IMG/VR virus record: IMGVR_UViG_3300021963_000490
Location: 1-29,343 of that record
DNA: 29,343 nt
Source: a virus
Reading direction: 5' to 3' (one strand)
Every line of letters begins with the position of its first letter. Positions within the stretch are counted from its first letter, which is position 1. The position numbers and the translations under genes were made by a program. The notes under the pieces were generated by a model, which was given only the letters and a program-made list of their open reading frames with translations, searched no databases and was not told the origin of the DNA. This document shows positions 12,144 to 19,356 of this stretch, in pieces.

Positions 12144-12375
12144 CCCACCAGCATTTCCAAGTGGTAACGAAGTAACGCTTGGCGATTGGAGAAGCAGTGG
12201 TCACAGTGGCATGACCTTGCGGGACTACTTTGCGGCACAAGCAATGACAGGAGCACAAGTTTGGGATGCCGTTATCAATGGAAAAAACACTCAATTTAGT
12301 GCAGGAACAGAAAAACTTGCAGAAGTGGCTTATGCCGTGGCAGATGCAATGCTTTTTGCAAGGGAGGAATCATGA
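12136..12375 (+). CDS. Conserved small phage protein (MTLRDYFAAQA type)
   Basis: This 79-aa protein contains GMTLRDYFAAQAMTGAQVWD and a C-terminal AEVAYAVADAMLFARE. From memory, this pair of blocks is common in small phage and prophage proteins of unknown role, usually among early genes. The frame is open further upstream, but the ATG at 12136 is the natural start, overlapping the coiled-coil gene by 8 bases. The exonuclease gene follows with an ATGA overlap. Confidence 0.8.
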   Translation: MNNPPAFPSGNEVTLGDWRSSGHSGMTLRDYFAAQAMTGAQVWDAVINGKNTQFSAGTEKLAEVAYAVADAMLFAREES

Positions 12376-12992
12376 GCGAAGTTATCCAAGGGTCTGATGA
12401 ATGGAAACAAAGCAGAATAGGCAAAGCCACTGCTTCTCGTATCTCTGACATTGTTGCCAAGACAAAGACAGGCTACAGCACAAGCAGAGCAAACTACATG
12501 GCACAACTGGTAGTCGAACGCATGACTAACCAAGTAGCAGAGTCTTACAGCAATGCAGCTATGGAATGGGGTGTTGAAAACGAAACATTTGCTCGTGCCG
12601 CATACGAGGCTAAAACAGGCAATATGGTCGATCAGGTAGGTGCTATTGACCATCCAAGGATTGCTATGTCTGCTGCCTCTCCTGATGCCCTTGTGGGTGA
12701 TGATGGGTGCTTGGAGATCAAGTGTCCGAACACTGCTACACACATTGAAACCCTTTTTGGTGACGAGCCAGCAAAGAAGTATTACGACCAGATGCAGTGG
12801 CAAATGGTTTGTGCAAACAGAAGTTGGTGCGACTTTGTGAGTTTCGACCCACGAATGCCAGCGCACTTACAACTGTTTGTCAAAAGGATCGAGCGCAATG
12901 ATATTTATATTGCAGAACTCGAAAGTGAGGTTATTCGCTTCTTGGCTGAAGTGGATGACAAGGTTAAAAAACTCAATGAAATTAAGGTGTAA
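12372..12992 (+). CDS. YqaJ/lambda-type exonuclease
   Basis: This 206-aa protein belongs to the YqaJ viral recombinase family. It resects one strand of double-stranded ends and hands the other to the annealing protein. Visible motifs: QGSDEWKQSRIGKATASRIS near the start, an acidic helix EWGVENETFARAAYE (65-79), SPDALVG (103-109, D105), CLEIKCPN (113-120, E115 and K117) and YYDQMQWQMV. These supply the metal-binding and catalytic residues. Length fits the family. It is coupled by ATGA to the gene before it. Confidence 0.93.
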   Translation: MSEVIQGSDEWKQSRIGKATASRISDIVAKTKTGYSTSRANYMAQLVVERMTNQVAESYSNAAMEWGVENETFARAAYEAKTGNMVDQVGAIDHPRIAMSAASPDALVGDDGCLEIKCPNTATHIETLFGDEPAKKYYDQMQWQMVCANRSWCDFVSFDPRMPAHLQLFVKRIERNDIYIAELESEVIRFLAEVDDKVKKLNEIKV

Positions 12993-12994
12993 AT

Positions 12995-13243
12995 ATGGAA
13001 CAGAGGGACAATTCTGGAGTACTTTTTTCTAACGATAAGCGGGAAAAAGAATCACATCCTAATTATAAAGGAAACATCATGGTTGATGGTAAATCTTATT
13101 GGATTAGCGGATGGATTAAAGAGGGTAAGAACGGCAAGTTCATGGGGTTAGCAGTCAGCCCTAAAGAAGAACAAGCAGCACAGCCAGCTAAGGCCAAGCC
13201 TAAATCTGGTTTTGATGACATGGATTCTGACATACCGTTTTGA
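12995..13243 (+). CDS. SSB-like protein with acidic DIPF tail
   Basis: This 82-aa protein has a compact beta-rich part (NYKGNIMVDGKSYWISGWIK, then KNGKFMGLAVSPKE), an Ala/Pro/Lys linker (60-71) and the C-terminal tip FDDMDSDIPF. The ending matches the D-D/E-I-P-F tail by which bacterial SSB recruits replication and repair enzymes. The body is shorter than a classical OB fold but resembles phage DUF736-like or SSB-like proteins. It probably protects single strands or recruits host partners for the Sak3/exonuclease pair. Confidence 0.75.
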   Translation: MEQRDNSGVLFSNDKREKESHPNYKGNIMVDGKSYWISGWIKEGKNGKFMGLAVSPKEEQAAQPAKAKPKSGFDDMDSDIPF

Positions 13244-13265
13244 TGTAACTTAATGGGGAAAGCGT

Positions 13266-13283
13266 AAGTGAGTACCCACTAAC
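13266..13283. repeat. Single copy of the iteron-like 18-mer
   Basis: AAGTGAGTACCCACTAAC keeps the WAGTRAGY-N5-CTAAC form. It lies in the 56-base gap between the SSB-like gene and the next gene, 17 bases before the latter's start. Position between genes rather than inside them supports a binding-site role. Confidence 0.5.
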
Positions 13284-13299
13284 TTTGATAGGAGTTGAT

Positions 13300-13596
13300 A
13301 TGACTTTAAGTTTTTTAGAACGTAAGCAGATATGGTGGAATTGGCATAAAGAGAATCCCCATGTTTGGGAATACTTTGAAATGTTTGCCTTAGAAGCAGT
13401 AAGAATGGGGCGAACAAAGGTCAGTCATTGGCTGATAATCAACAGAATTAGGTGGGAAGTCACCATAGTCACTACTGGTTCAGACTTCAAGATTAGTAAC
13501 GATTACATTGCTTTTTATGCAAGACTCTGGAAAGCAAAATACCCTGAACATAAGGACTTGTTTAACACTAAACACATGATCGGAGAACCAAGATGA
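13300..13596 (+). CDS. Conserved phage protein of unknown function
   Basis: This 98-aa, Trp- and aromatic-rich protein contains WWNWHKENPHVWEYFEMFAL, then INRIRWEV and ISNDYIAFYARLW. From memory this is a widespread hypothetical protein of phages and prophages, often beside recombination or Holliday-junction genes. An upstream TTG at 13285 is in frame, but the ATG at 13300 follows AGGAG. It overlaps a tiny membrane-protein frame by 4 bases. Confidence 0.82.
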   Translation: MTLSFLERKQIWWNWHKENPHVWEYFEMFALEAVRMGRTKVSHWLIINRIRWEVTIVTTGSDFKISNDYIAFYARLWKAKYPEHKDLFNTKHMIGEPR

Positions 13597-13691
13597 TTGC
13601 AAATGTCCTGTCCCTGCTTTTCCTTTTGTCAATTGGTGGAGGAGTCCTCATCCTTGGAATATGGGTCTTCCTCCACTTCCTTGACGATTAG
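13593..13691 (+). CDS. 32-residue single-span membrane protein
   Basis: ATG at 13593 overlaps the previous TGA (ATGA), and the frame ends in TAG at 13689-13691. It reads MIANVLSLLFLLSIGGGVLI and then LGIWVFLHFLDD: one membrane span with a Gly-rich middle and a short acidic end. It overlaps the stop of the convergent endolysin gene by 4 bases. The coupled start supports coding. A role in lysis timing is possible from its neighbour, but unproven. Confidence 0.55.
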   Translation: MIANVLSLLFLLSIGGGVLILGIWVFLHFLDD

Positions 13692-14152
13692 GCGTGTAAA
13701 CCATTCAAATACTGAGTCTTCCCCGCAACCTTGACAGCAGTCAACTCTTGATTCTTCAGGTTGTTGGGGTCATACGACACATGAACCCATCCACTATCGG
13801 GTATACCCTGTGTGTAAAACTCAAGAATCAATTGAGTGTAATCAAGGTTGTCCATGATCCACTGAGCCAGATCAGCATTAGCAATACCAGCAATCTCAAT
13901 GTCAGCAGCCTGACCCTTGCAATGGTCTGATGTTTTAGACCCACCAACAGCCGCATTAGACTCTGGAGAGCGATAACCTGAGTTCACGGTAACAGACTTG
14001 CCGAAATGCTCTCTAACAGGCTGTAGGACGTTCTCACACAATGCTTTGAGGTTCTCAATGGTTGCTTCATCAGGCGTATTGTCCAGACCCAAGCGAGTGG
14101 CAGTGTCGGACTTGGTCAGTTCTTTCAGGGTGAAGTTGGCAGATAAGTTCAT
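13688..14152 (-). CDS. Endolysin, peptidase M15A family
   Basis: This 154-aa protein resembles zinc D-Ala-D-Ala carboxypeptidases/endopeptidases that cut peptidoglycan crosslinks. Motifs: VNSGYRSPESNAAVGG (residues 56-71), SDHCKGQAADI (76-86, with zinc ligands H77 and D84) and GWVHVSYD (121-128, H124). The frame is open upstream to 14251, but the ATG at 14152 follows AAAAGGA and matches the family start (LSANFTLKELTKSDTA). There is no signal peptide, so export needs a holin. The rest of the lysis cassette lies beyond the HNH gene. Confidence 0.92.
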   Translation of the reverse strand: MNLSANFTLKELTKSDTATRLGLDNTPDEATIENLKALCENVLQPVREHFGKSVTVNSGYRSPESNAAVGGSKTSDHCKGQAADIEIAGIANADLAQWIMDNLDYTQLILEFYTQGIPDSGWVHVSYDPNNLKNQELTAVKVAGKTQYLNGLHA

Positions 14153-14243
14153 GGTTTTCCTTTTAAGGTTAAAATGGCGCAGAGAACAGGGATTGCCGTC
14201 CCTGCCTCCACTTCTCAAACCATTGTCAAGAAAGGACAACAGC

Positions 14244-14720
14244 ATGAACAAACTAGATTCTACCTATCTGCGTGAAGTTTTAGCATATAACCCTGAAACT
14301 GGTATTTTTACTTGGAAATTTGGCAATAAACGAAATACAAAAGCAAATCAAATTGCTGGTTCAATTCATCCTGAAGGATACAGAACTATTTGCATAAATT
14401 ATAAAAATTATCGAGCGCATAGATTAGTTTGGCTATATGTATATGGTCAATTACCAATATCACAAATAGATCATATAAATGGCAATAAAGATGACAATAG
14501 AATCTCTAATTTAAGAGAAGCTACTCATGCTGAAAATCAGCAAAATAAACACTCTACAAAAGGTTATTCTTGGCATAAAACTAAACAAGTTTGGGAGGCT
14601 TATATTCGCATCAATGGGAAAAAAAACACTTTAGGTTATTTTAAAAAAGAAGAAGATGCTCAGTTGGCAAGAATAAATGCCAAACATAAACATCATCCAT
14701 TTTTTACTTTTTCTCGTTAA
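14244..14720 (+). CDS. HNH endonuclease with AP2 domain
   Basis: This 158-aa protein has YNPETGIFTWK near the start, the HNH core HRLVWLYVYG (59-68), IDHINGNKDDNR (75-86), NLREAT (89-94) and N98/N101, then an AP2-like DNA-binding part YSWHKTKQVWEAYI through LGYFKKEEDAQLAR (108-143). It lies on the opposite strand to the lysis genes on both sides and is markedly AT-richer than they are, as expected for a mobile homing-type endonuclease. Its end overlaps the Rz gene by 17 bases. The start ATG follows AAAGGA. Confidence 0.92.
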   Translation: MNKLDSTYLREVLAYNPETGIFTWKFGNKRNTKANQIAGSIHPEGYRTICINYKNYRAHRLVWLYVYGQLPISQIDHINGNKDDNRISNLREATHAENQQNKHSTKGYSWHKTKQVWEAYIRINGKKNTLGYFKKEEDAQLARINAKHKHHPFFTFSR

Positions 14721-15189
14721 TCATTTCTCTTGCTTCGTTGTAGAGGTTAACGCAGATGGCGAGCTTGCGGATGGCGGCATCTCCTTCGCTGGCAATATCG
14801 AAAAGAGCTTTTCCAACTTCTGGATCAAGTTCGGCTGATGCACTTCCTGAGTTATCTCCGCTGGTAAGCTCGGTATCTGAGGAGGCTTGTACGGGGCAAC
14901 CGGAGGCTTTGACAGCGACCCGCAACCGCAAAGCACCACTGTCAATATCACTATTGCGCTTTTGCTGTAAAAGTTTAGCATTTTGATTTGCCTTTTGGAG
15001 TTTTAAAGATTGGTTCTGAACAGCAGTAATAAGGACTTGCTCCTTTTGCCTTGCGTCCTCATTAAGCGCAGCAATCTCAAGTTTTTGACGATCATTCTGG
15101 TCATTTGTTCCCTTGAGATAACCAGTGCCAAATGAACTCGCTACCGCCAAAAAGATGCCTAAAAGTACCCAAGGGTTAAACAGGCTCAT
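14704..15189 (-). CDS. Rz-like inner-membrane spanin
   Basis: This 161-aa protein has an N-terminal membrane span (WVLLGIFLAVASSFGTGYLK, residues 7-26), a long charged coiled-coil region (about 30-80) and a C-terminal block LFDIASEGDAAIRKLAICVN seen in Rz-type spanins. With the outer-membrane partner encoded inside it, it would span the periplasm and fuse the two membranes at the last step of lysis of a Gram-negative host. The start overlaps the holin candidate stop by 4 bases (ATGA). Confidence 0.88.
   Translation of the reverse strand: MSLFNPWVLLGIFLAVASSFGTGYLKGTNDQNDRQKLEIAALNEDARQKEQVLITAVQNQSLKLQKANQNAKLLQQKRNSDIDSGALRLRVAVKASGCPVQASSDTELTSGDNSGSASAELDPEVGKALFDIASEGDAAIRKLAICVNLYNEAREMINEKK
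14721..14981 (-). CDS. Rz1-like outer-membrane spanin lipoprotein, embedded in Rz
   Basis: An 86-aa frame lies entirely inside the Rz gene in another frame. It has a short basic start, a hydrophobic signal (SAIVILTVVL) and the lipobox LCGC with C20 as the lipidated residue. A proline-rich stretch then follows, KPPVAPYKPPQIPSLP (25-40), as in lambda Rz1. The nested arrangement is the classic Rz/Rz1 layout, so this is a real gene and not a shadow. The start is ATG 14981 behind AAAGG. Confidence 0.85.
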   Translation of the reverse strand: MLNFYSKSAIVILTVVLCGCGSLSKPPVAPYKPPQIPSLPAEITQEVHQPNLIQKLEKLFSILPAKEMPPSASSPSALTSTTKQEK

Positions 15190-15506
15190 GGCTTTGGGGG
15201 TTCATCATTGTCAACAGCCTCTGCCTTTGCTGTAGCAGTTGCTATTGCTTTAACACCAGACCTGCCAGCAACACCACCCAAAACACCAGTGATAAACACC
15301 ATAATCGTGGAAATCTGTTGTGTGTACACCTTGTCAATGGGAGCCATACCAGCCATAGGCTGAGTGACGTAGGTCAAAGCATAGAGGAACATGGCTACCG
15401 ATCCAAGCAGAATCAGCATCAAGCAAACAATCACAAACGCCCATACCCTAGCTTCAATATCGTCAGCAGTCATACGACTATTTTTGTTCATCACGATTGT
15501 TGGCAT
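15186..15506 (-). CDS. Holin candidate, two membrane spans
   Basis: This 106-aa protein has a polar N-terminus (NKNSRMTADDIEAR), TM1 about residues 21-44 (VWAFVIVCLMLILLGSVAMF and onward), a short loop, TM2 about 65-82 (ISTIMVFITGVLGGVAG) and a charged, Pro-containing tail. Size, spans and its place directly upstream of the spanins fit a holin. From memory, this protein type is recurrent in aquatic podophages. No biochemical family name is certain. Confidence 0.75.
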   Translation of the reverse strand: MPTIVMNKNSRMTADDIEARVWAFVIVCLMLILLGSVAMFLYALTYVTQPMAGMAPIDKVYTQQISTIMVFITGVLGGVAGRSGVKAIATATAKAEAVDNDEPPKP

Positions 15507-15691
15507 TACTTTTTCTCCTGTTCGGGTTTAACTAACATTTCAGGGCAAGTACCTGTAGCTGTGCAAATAGGGGGCTTGCACTCAGCATTTTCCCAGTTCT
15601 TAGGGTCTTGGCAACTATAGCGAAATCGGTCTTCACAGCCCGTCAACAGCACTAACAGGATTGACAAGCCCCAAATACAGTAGATGTTCAT
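15506..15691 (-). CDS. Small lipoprotein with conserved cysteines
   Basis: This 61-aa protein has a signal (IYCIWGLSILLVLL) with lipobox LTGC, so Cys19 is probably lipidated, followed by a short periplasmic part with C27, C38, C43 and C49. The order RYSCQDPKNWENAECKPP..C.....CPE is one I recall from small proteins of aquatic phages beside the lysis genes. It shares one base (TAATG) with the next gene. It may be a lysis accessory or a superinfection-exclusion lipoprotein; this is not decided. Confidence 0.78.
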   Translation of the reverse strand: MNIYCIWGLSILLVLLTGCEDRFRYSCQDPKNWENAECKPPICTATGTCPEMLVKPEQEKK

Positions 15692-15975
15692 TTGCTTTTC
15701 TCCCTTTCTTTTTGCTCAATCTTTTGCCGCATTTTCTCAACCTTCTCGACCTCAGACTTGACCTCATTCTTGGCTTCTAAGATGTCAAGATAAAGAAACC
15801 CCATGACAGGCAACAACAAGGCAATCAGCAAGCAAGCAGCAATCCATCCCACTATGTCTTCCTCCACTGACTTACGAACAGTAACCACGCCCACAGGTAG
15901 AGGAGGAATATAGTAGTCGCTGCTAGGTACGCTAGTTTTAGCTGGAAGTTTCTTTCTTCCTCCTTGCGTTGCCAT
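15688..15975 (-). CDS. Membrane protein with C-terminal coiled coil, start uncertain
   Basis: The full frame is 95 aa, with one membrane span (IVGWIAACLLIALLLPVMGF) followed by a charged coiled coil (EVKSEVEKVEKMRQKIEQKE). The ATG at 15975 makes it overlap the upstream gene by 124 bases. A GTG at 15852, with GGAGGA seven bases upstream and overlapping the previous stop by one base (TAGTG), would give a 54-aa protein that starts at the membrane span. I favour neither strongly. It may belong with the lysis or ejection apparatus. Confidence 0.7.
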   Translation of the reverse strand: MATQGGRKKLPAKTSVPSSDYYIPPLPVGVVTVRKSVEEDIVGWIAACLLIALLLPVMGFLYLDILEAKNEVKSEVEKVEKMRQKIEQKEREKSK

Positions 15976-16559
15976 AGTTCCTGCCTCTTTATTGCCTCTT
16001 GTTTTAACCTCGCCTGAGTTTGCTCCTCTTGTATTGTCTCTCTCATGTTAAAGACCTCTGAGTACAGTGCGCCCATCTCAGGAGGACTCTGGTACACCAT
16101 ACACTCCCTGATCTGCACTACCAACTCAGCCATCTGCTGCTGTGCCATCACCCTCTTGAGTGCGGCTTCCATATGGTTCTGGTCAGGATCGTAGACGTTC
16201 TTTGACTTTTCTTCTTCTTCCCTTATGTGGGCGGCAAGTTGCTCTTGAATCTTGAAGAACTCAGTGAGTTGCTTGACAATATCGACTTTGACTTGGGTTT
16301 CGTCAACGGCAACGAACTTGTCTTTCTTTTTCGCCACAGACTTGGGCGTAGAGGCAACTGTTGCTGGTTTACTCTTAGATTTAAAGAAGTTACTAAAGTT
16401 ACTCCAAAAACCAGTAACTTCCTTATATATGCCAACAGCTTCGTCAACAGTAGACTTAACCTCCATAAAGGAAGTCTTAACCTGTTTGTAAAGTTCACAG
16501 CCCTCTCTGATTGCTGCAACACAAGCATTGGCGGCAAAGAGGAGGCTGATCGGATCAAT
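15852..16559 (-). CDS. Coiled-coil tail-anchored membrane protein, non-standard start
   Basis: From the first ATG (16466) the protein is 204 aa, but the frame is open 34 more codons upstream and that part reads as real protein: KIDPISLLFAANACVAAIRE, then GCELYKQVKTSF. I place the start at ATT 16559, preceded by AAGGA with normal spacing, giving 235 aa; no ATG, GTG or TTG exists in that stretch. A long charged helical middle (residues about 90-205) leads to a C-terminal span (LAATTIFLLYLWAWLLFV). Similar proteins follow internal virion genes in aquatic phages from memory. The preceding TAA is in the same frame, so readthrough is another option. Confidence 0.72.
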   Translation of the reverse strand: MDPISLLFAANACVAAIREGCELYKQVKTSFMEVKSTVDEAVGIYKEVTGFWSNFSNFFKSKSKPATVASTPKSVAKKKDKFVAVDETQVKVDIVKQLTEFFKIQEQLAAHIREEEEKSKNVYDPDQNHMEAALKRVMAQQQMAELVVQIRECMVYQSPPEMGALYSEVFNMRETIQEEQTQARLKQEAIKRQELWQRKEEERNFQLKLAYLAATTIFLLYLWAWLLFVSQWRKT

Positions 16560-16568
16560 TTTGCGTCC

Positions 16569-19349
16569 TTATTCTTCTTCAACAACAGCTTCTTGTGGTC
16601 TAACCACTTCGCTTGGGCTTGCAGCAGCGGAAACACCAAAATAGTTTTGTCTCAATGCTCCCATACCAATAGCAGTAGCCATTTTTTTCACATCATCTGG
16701 ACTAATTAATCGATTTAATTGAATCTCATCGCCTTTTTTGGTAAAGAATTTGGTAGATGCGTTGACAATTACATCCACTCCATTGTCATCCAAAAATAAT
16801 TTTCGCTGTGCTTCTTTCGTAGCGTTATCTATGTTGGTTTGACCAATCAATGAAAGAATGCGAAAACCTTTATTAAAAACGCTGGCAATTTGATTTACCA
16901 AAATTCCAGAGATTCTTTGAGGAGCTATACCACCCATTGCTCTTTGCAATGCAGACTCTTGTTCTGTTGCGACTTTGCTGAAATTTAATTTATTAATGTC
17001 AAGAGTTTTAGACAATCTTGAAACATCAGCAAGTGCATTCAAATTTTTGTACTCGTTTACTCCAAATACTTTAATAAAAGCATCGGAGTTTTTAGATAAA
17101 TAATCAAAAGGATTTGGACTATTTAACATATTACCAACCAAACCATTTTTCACAGCAAGCAAACTATTTTTTTGTTCATTAGAAGGTAATTTTTTTAGAT
17201 CAGTAAAAAACTTGTTAAGGTATCCTTTTCTAGTTTCACCAGTCATCTTTGATACTATGCCATCTACTCCACTAATGTCATAGTCCTTCAAGAAACTTTG
17301 CCCTGCTTTGCTCATGGAATCTCTTGCTGCATCATCAATAGCAATTTTTTCAGAAGATAAATATTGCGCCTTGAGTCCAGTGTCAGATAATCTTTGTTTC
17401 AACGCAGGAAGTTGGTCAAGAATGTCGCTATAACCACCATTTGTACTGGTTTTAGATAACAAATTATCCAGTTTCAATGGGTCAATGACACCATTCTTGT
17501 CAAGTGCTTTGTTGTATAGCTTTGACATAACAGATTTTTCTGCTAATGAAACACCTTCATCTCCTGCAACACGCAAAAACTGATTTAATGCAGTTGGGCT
17601 TGAGGCAATCAACGGAGAGATTTTTTCAGCGTAATCAGAAGAACTAATTTTTTCAATAGCGGCGGCATCTTTAAATGGGATACCAACTTTATTGTAATAA
17701 TCAGTATCAAGTGTTGACATAGCTTGACCGAAAGGCAACTTCTCACCTCTAAAATCAATCACGATATTGCCACTAGAATTTTGTACTTTGTCTAATGCTT
17801 CATCAATTTTTGTTTGAAATGAACGCAATTTATCTTGTCTATTGGCATCACGAACTTCTCTAATATCTTGAGCAACACGCCTTTTCAATGAATCAAGGCT
17901 TGTTATATCCATGCCCATTGTTAGGTCTGGTGCAGTGGTAGCTGGTAAAGTAGTTCCTTCACCAGTTGGCACTGCTTGTCTACGCATTGCTTTAAACTTT
18001 GAAGATTGTTCTCTGACAAGTTTCAATAATGGTGCTTCTTTTGCCCAAGGATCACTTTGAAACAAATTTTCTGCTGTCCGCAACAAATCTTGAGTATCTT
18101 GTGCTGGCAACAATGCACCCTGACTAGATGCTTGCGTCAACACTGAATCGTATTCAGGTCGCAAGGCATTCCTAGCCGCTTTTTCTTTAGAAATAACTAA
18201 GTTTTGAATTGCAGAGCCAATCTCTACTGGTTTTGTGCCTCCAGCAATGTCAAATTGTCCTGTTAGTTTGTTTAATTGATTATCAATAAAGGTAATTCGT
18301 TGGTTGTAGTCAGTTTCTGTTTGAGAAACCTTTGCTTGTCCTGATGGAATTTCACCGCTAGGTCTTGGATACAACTCTTGTGATTTTTTACGAACAGCCG
18401 TTTTAAGCTCAGAATAAATATTATTTAATTCTGTTGCAAATTCCACATCATCAGTGGCTAATTTTTTCAAGATACTGCTTAAAACAAGATTATCTAACCC
18501 TGCAATTGCCGCACCACCTTTTTTACCAGTAACAAACTCAATTTTGCTTTGTATGTTTTCTAATTTTTGTTGAAGCAACGGGTCTGTCTTAATGGCTTTT
18601 TCAATAATATCTTTTGCTCTTGAAACGCCTTCAACATTTGCTAAATCTTCTACATCAATATCTCTCAATGACAGACGATCACCAAGCATTTGACCTAATT
18701 TGATAGTTCCACCTCCAGATAAAAGAGAACCAACAACTGAGCCTATTACCTGACCGGGAACTCCAAAATATTGTCCCCCTGCCTCGCCACCATATTCACC
18801 ACCCAAAGCACTAACTCCAGTAATGGCTGTTTGTACGCCTACGCCTTTTTGAAAGAGTCCTAGTCCACGAGCCGCATTGCTCAATCCTTGTCTAACAATA
18901 CCTGCGCCACCAAAAAGATTTAATGGGTCTGCTACCGCACCAGAAACTGTCCCAACGGCTCTTTGCAATTGATTTGCAGGACGCATCTCAGGCTTTAAAC
19001 CCAATTCTCTTTGGAATTGAGTATAGGCTTGTCCTGCCGTACCTTGAGGCGGCAATTGAGATGGAAATTCACCATCACTCAAGCCATAAAGAGCACTACT
19101 TTCAGCCATAAGTGCAGGAATGTTAAATAAACTTCTTCCAACACTTTCCCTTATATACTCACCCATTGTTGGAGGAGCAGGTTCATCTCCCATTGTTTGT
19201 AATATAAAAGGAACATCGCCTCTTGCATTTTCTGGAGATTCCATAATACGCATAGAAGCGGCAATCTCAGCCAACCTGCGAGCATCCTCTACATTCCCTG
19301 CGGCATCAGCATTACGCAATGCTTGAATCACTTCATCATAAGTTGCCAT
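16569..19349 (-). CDS. Large internal virion/DNA-ejection protein (926 aa)
   Basis: This is the longest gene of the window. The N-terminus has a helical repeat-like start (ALRNADAAGNVEDARRLAEI), then a Gly/Ala-rich hydrophobic region (about residues 130-220: VSGAVADPLNLFGGAGIVRQ through GEYGGEAGGQYFGVPGQVIG) that could enter or cross the membrane. A long polar helical body follows, and the protein ends in VVEEE. Size, the last place in the head-tail gene order and the hydrophobic glycine zone fit podovirus ejection proteins; no lytic transglycosylase motif is seen. It is encoded by AT-rich DNA. Confidence 0.75.
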   Translation of the reverse strand: MATYDEVIQALRNADAAGNVEDARRLAEIAASMRIMESPENARGDVPFILQTMGDEPAPPTMGEYIRESVGRSLFNIPALMAESSALYGLSDGEFPSQLPPQGTAGQAYTQFQRELGLKPEMRPANQLQRAVGTVSGAVADPLNLFGGAGIVRQGLSNAARGLGLFQKGVGVQTAITGVSALGGEYGGEAGGQYFGVPGQVIGSVVGSLLSGGGTIKLGQMLGDRLSLRDIDVEDLANVEGVSRAKDIIEKAIKTDPLLQQKLENIQSKIEFVTGKKGGAAIAGLDNLVLSSILKKLATDDVEFATELNNIYSELKTAVRKKSQELYPRPSGEIPSGQAKVSQTETDYNQRITFIDNQLNKLTGQFDIAGGTKPVEIGSAIQNLVISKEKAARNALRPEYDSVLTQASSQGALLPAQDTQDLLRTAENLFQSDPWAKEAPLLKLVREQSSKFKAMRRQAVPTGEGTTLPATTAPDLTMGMDITSLDSLKRRVAQDIREVRDANRQDKLRSFQTKIDEALDKVQNSSGNIVIDFRGEKLPFGQAMSTLDTDYYNKVGIPFKDAAAIEKISSSDYAEKISPLIASSPTALNQFLRVAGDEGVSLAEKSVMSKLYNKALDKNGVIDPLKLDNLLSKTSTNGGYSDILDQLPALKQRLSDTGLKAQYLSSEKIAIDDAARDSMSKAGQSFLKDYDISGVDGIVSKMTGETRKGYLNKFFTDLKKLPSNEQKNSLLAVKNGLVGNMLNSPNPFDYLSKNSDAFIKVFGVNEYKNLNALADVSRLSKTLDINKLNFSKVATEQESALQRAMGGIAPQRISGILVNQIASVFNKGFRILSLIGQTNIDNATKEAQRKLFLDDNGVDVIVNASTKFFTKKGDEIQLNRLISPDDVKKMATAIGMGALRQNYFGVSAAASPSEVVRPQEAVVEEE

Positions 19350-19356
19350 AATTACC

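Noticed and set aside
16227-16709. Plus-strand frame of 160 codons
   Set aside because: It is antisense to the coiled-coil membrane protein and the end of the 926-aa gene, both better supported by codon pattern, SD and operon context.
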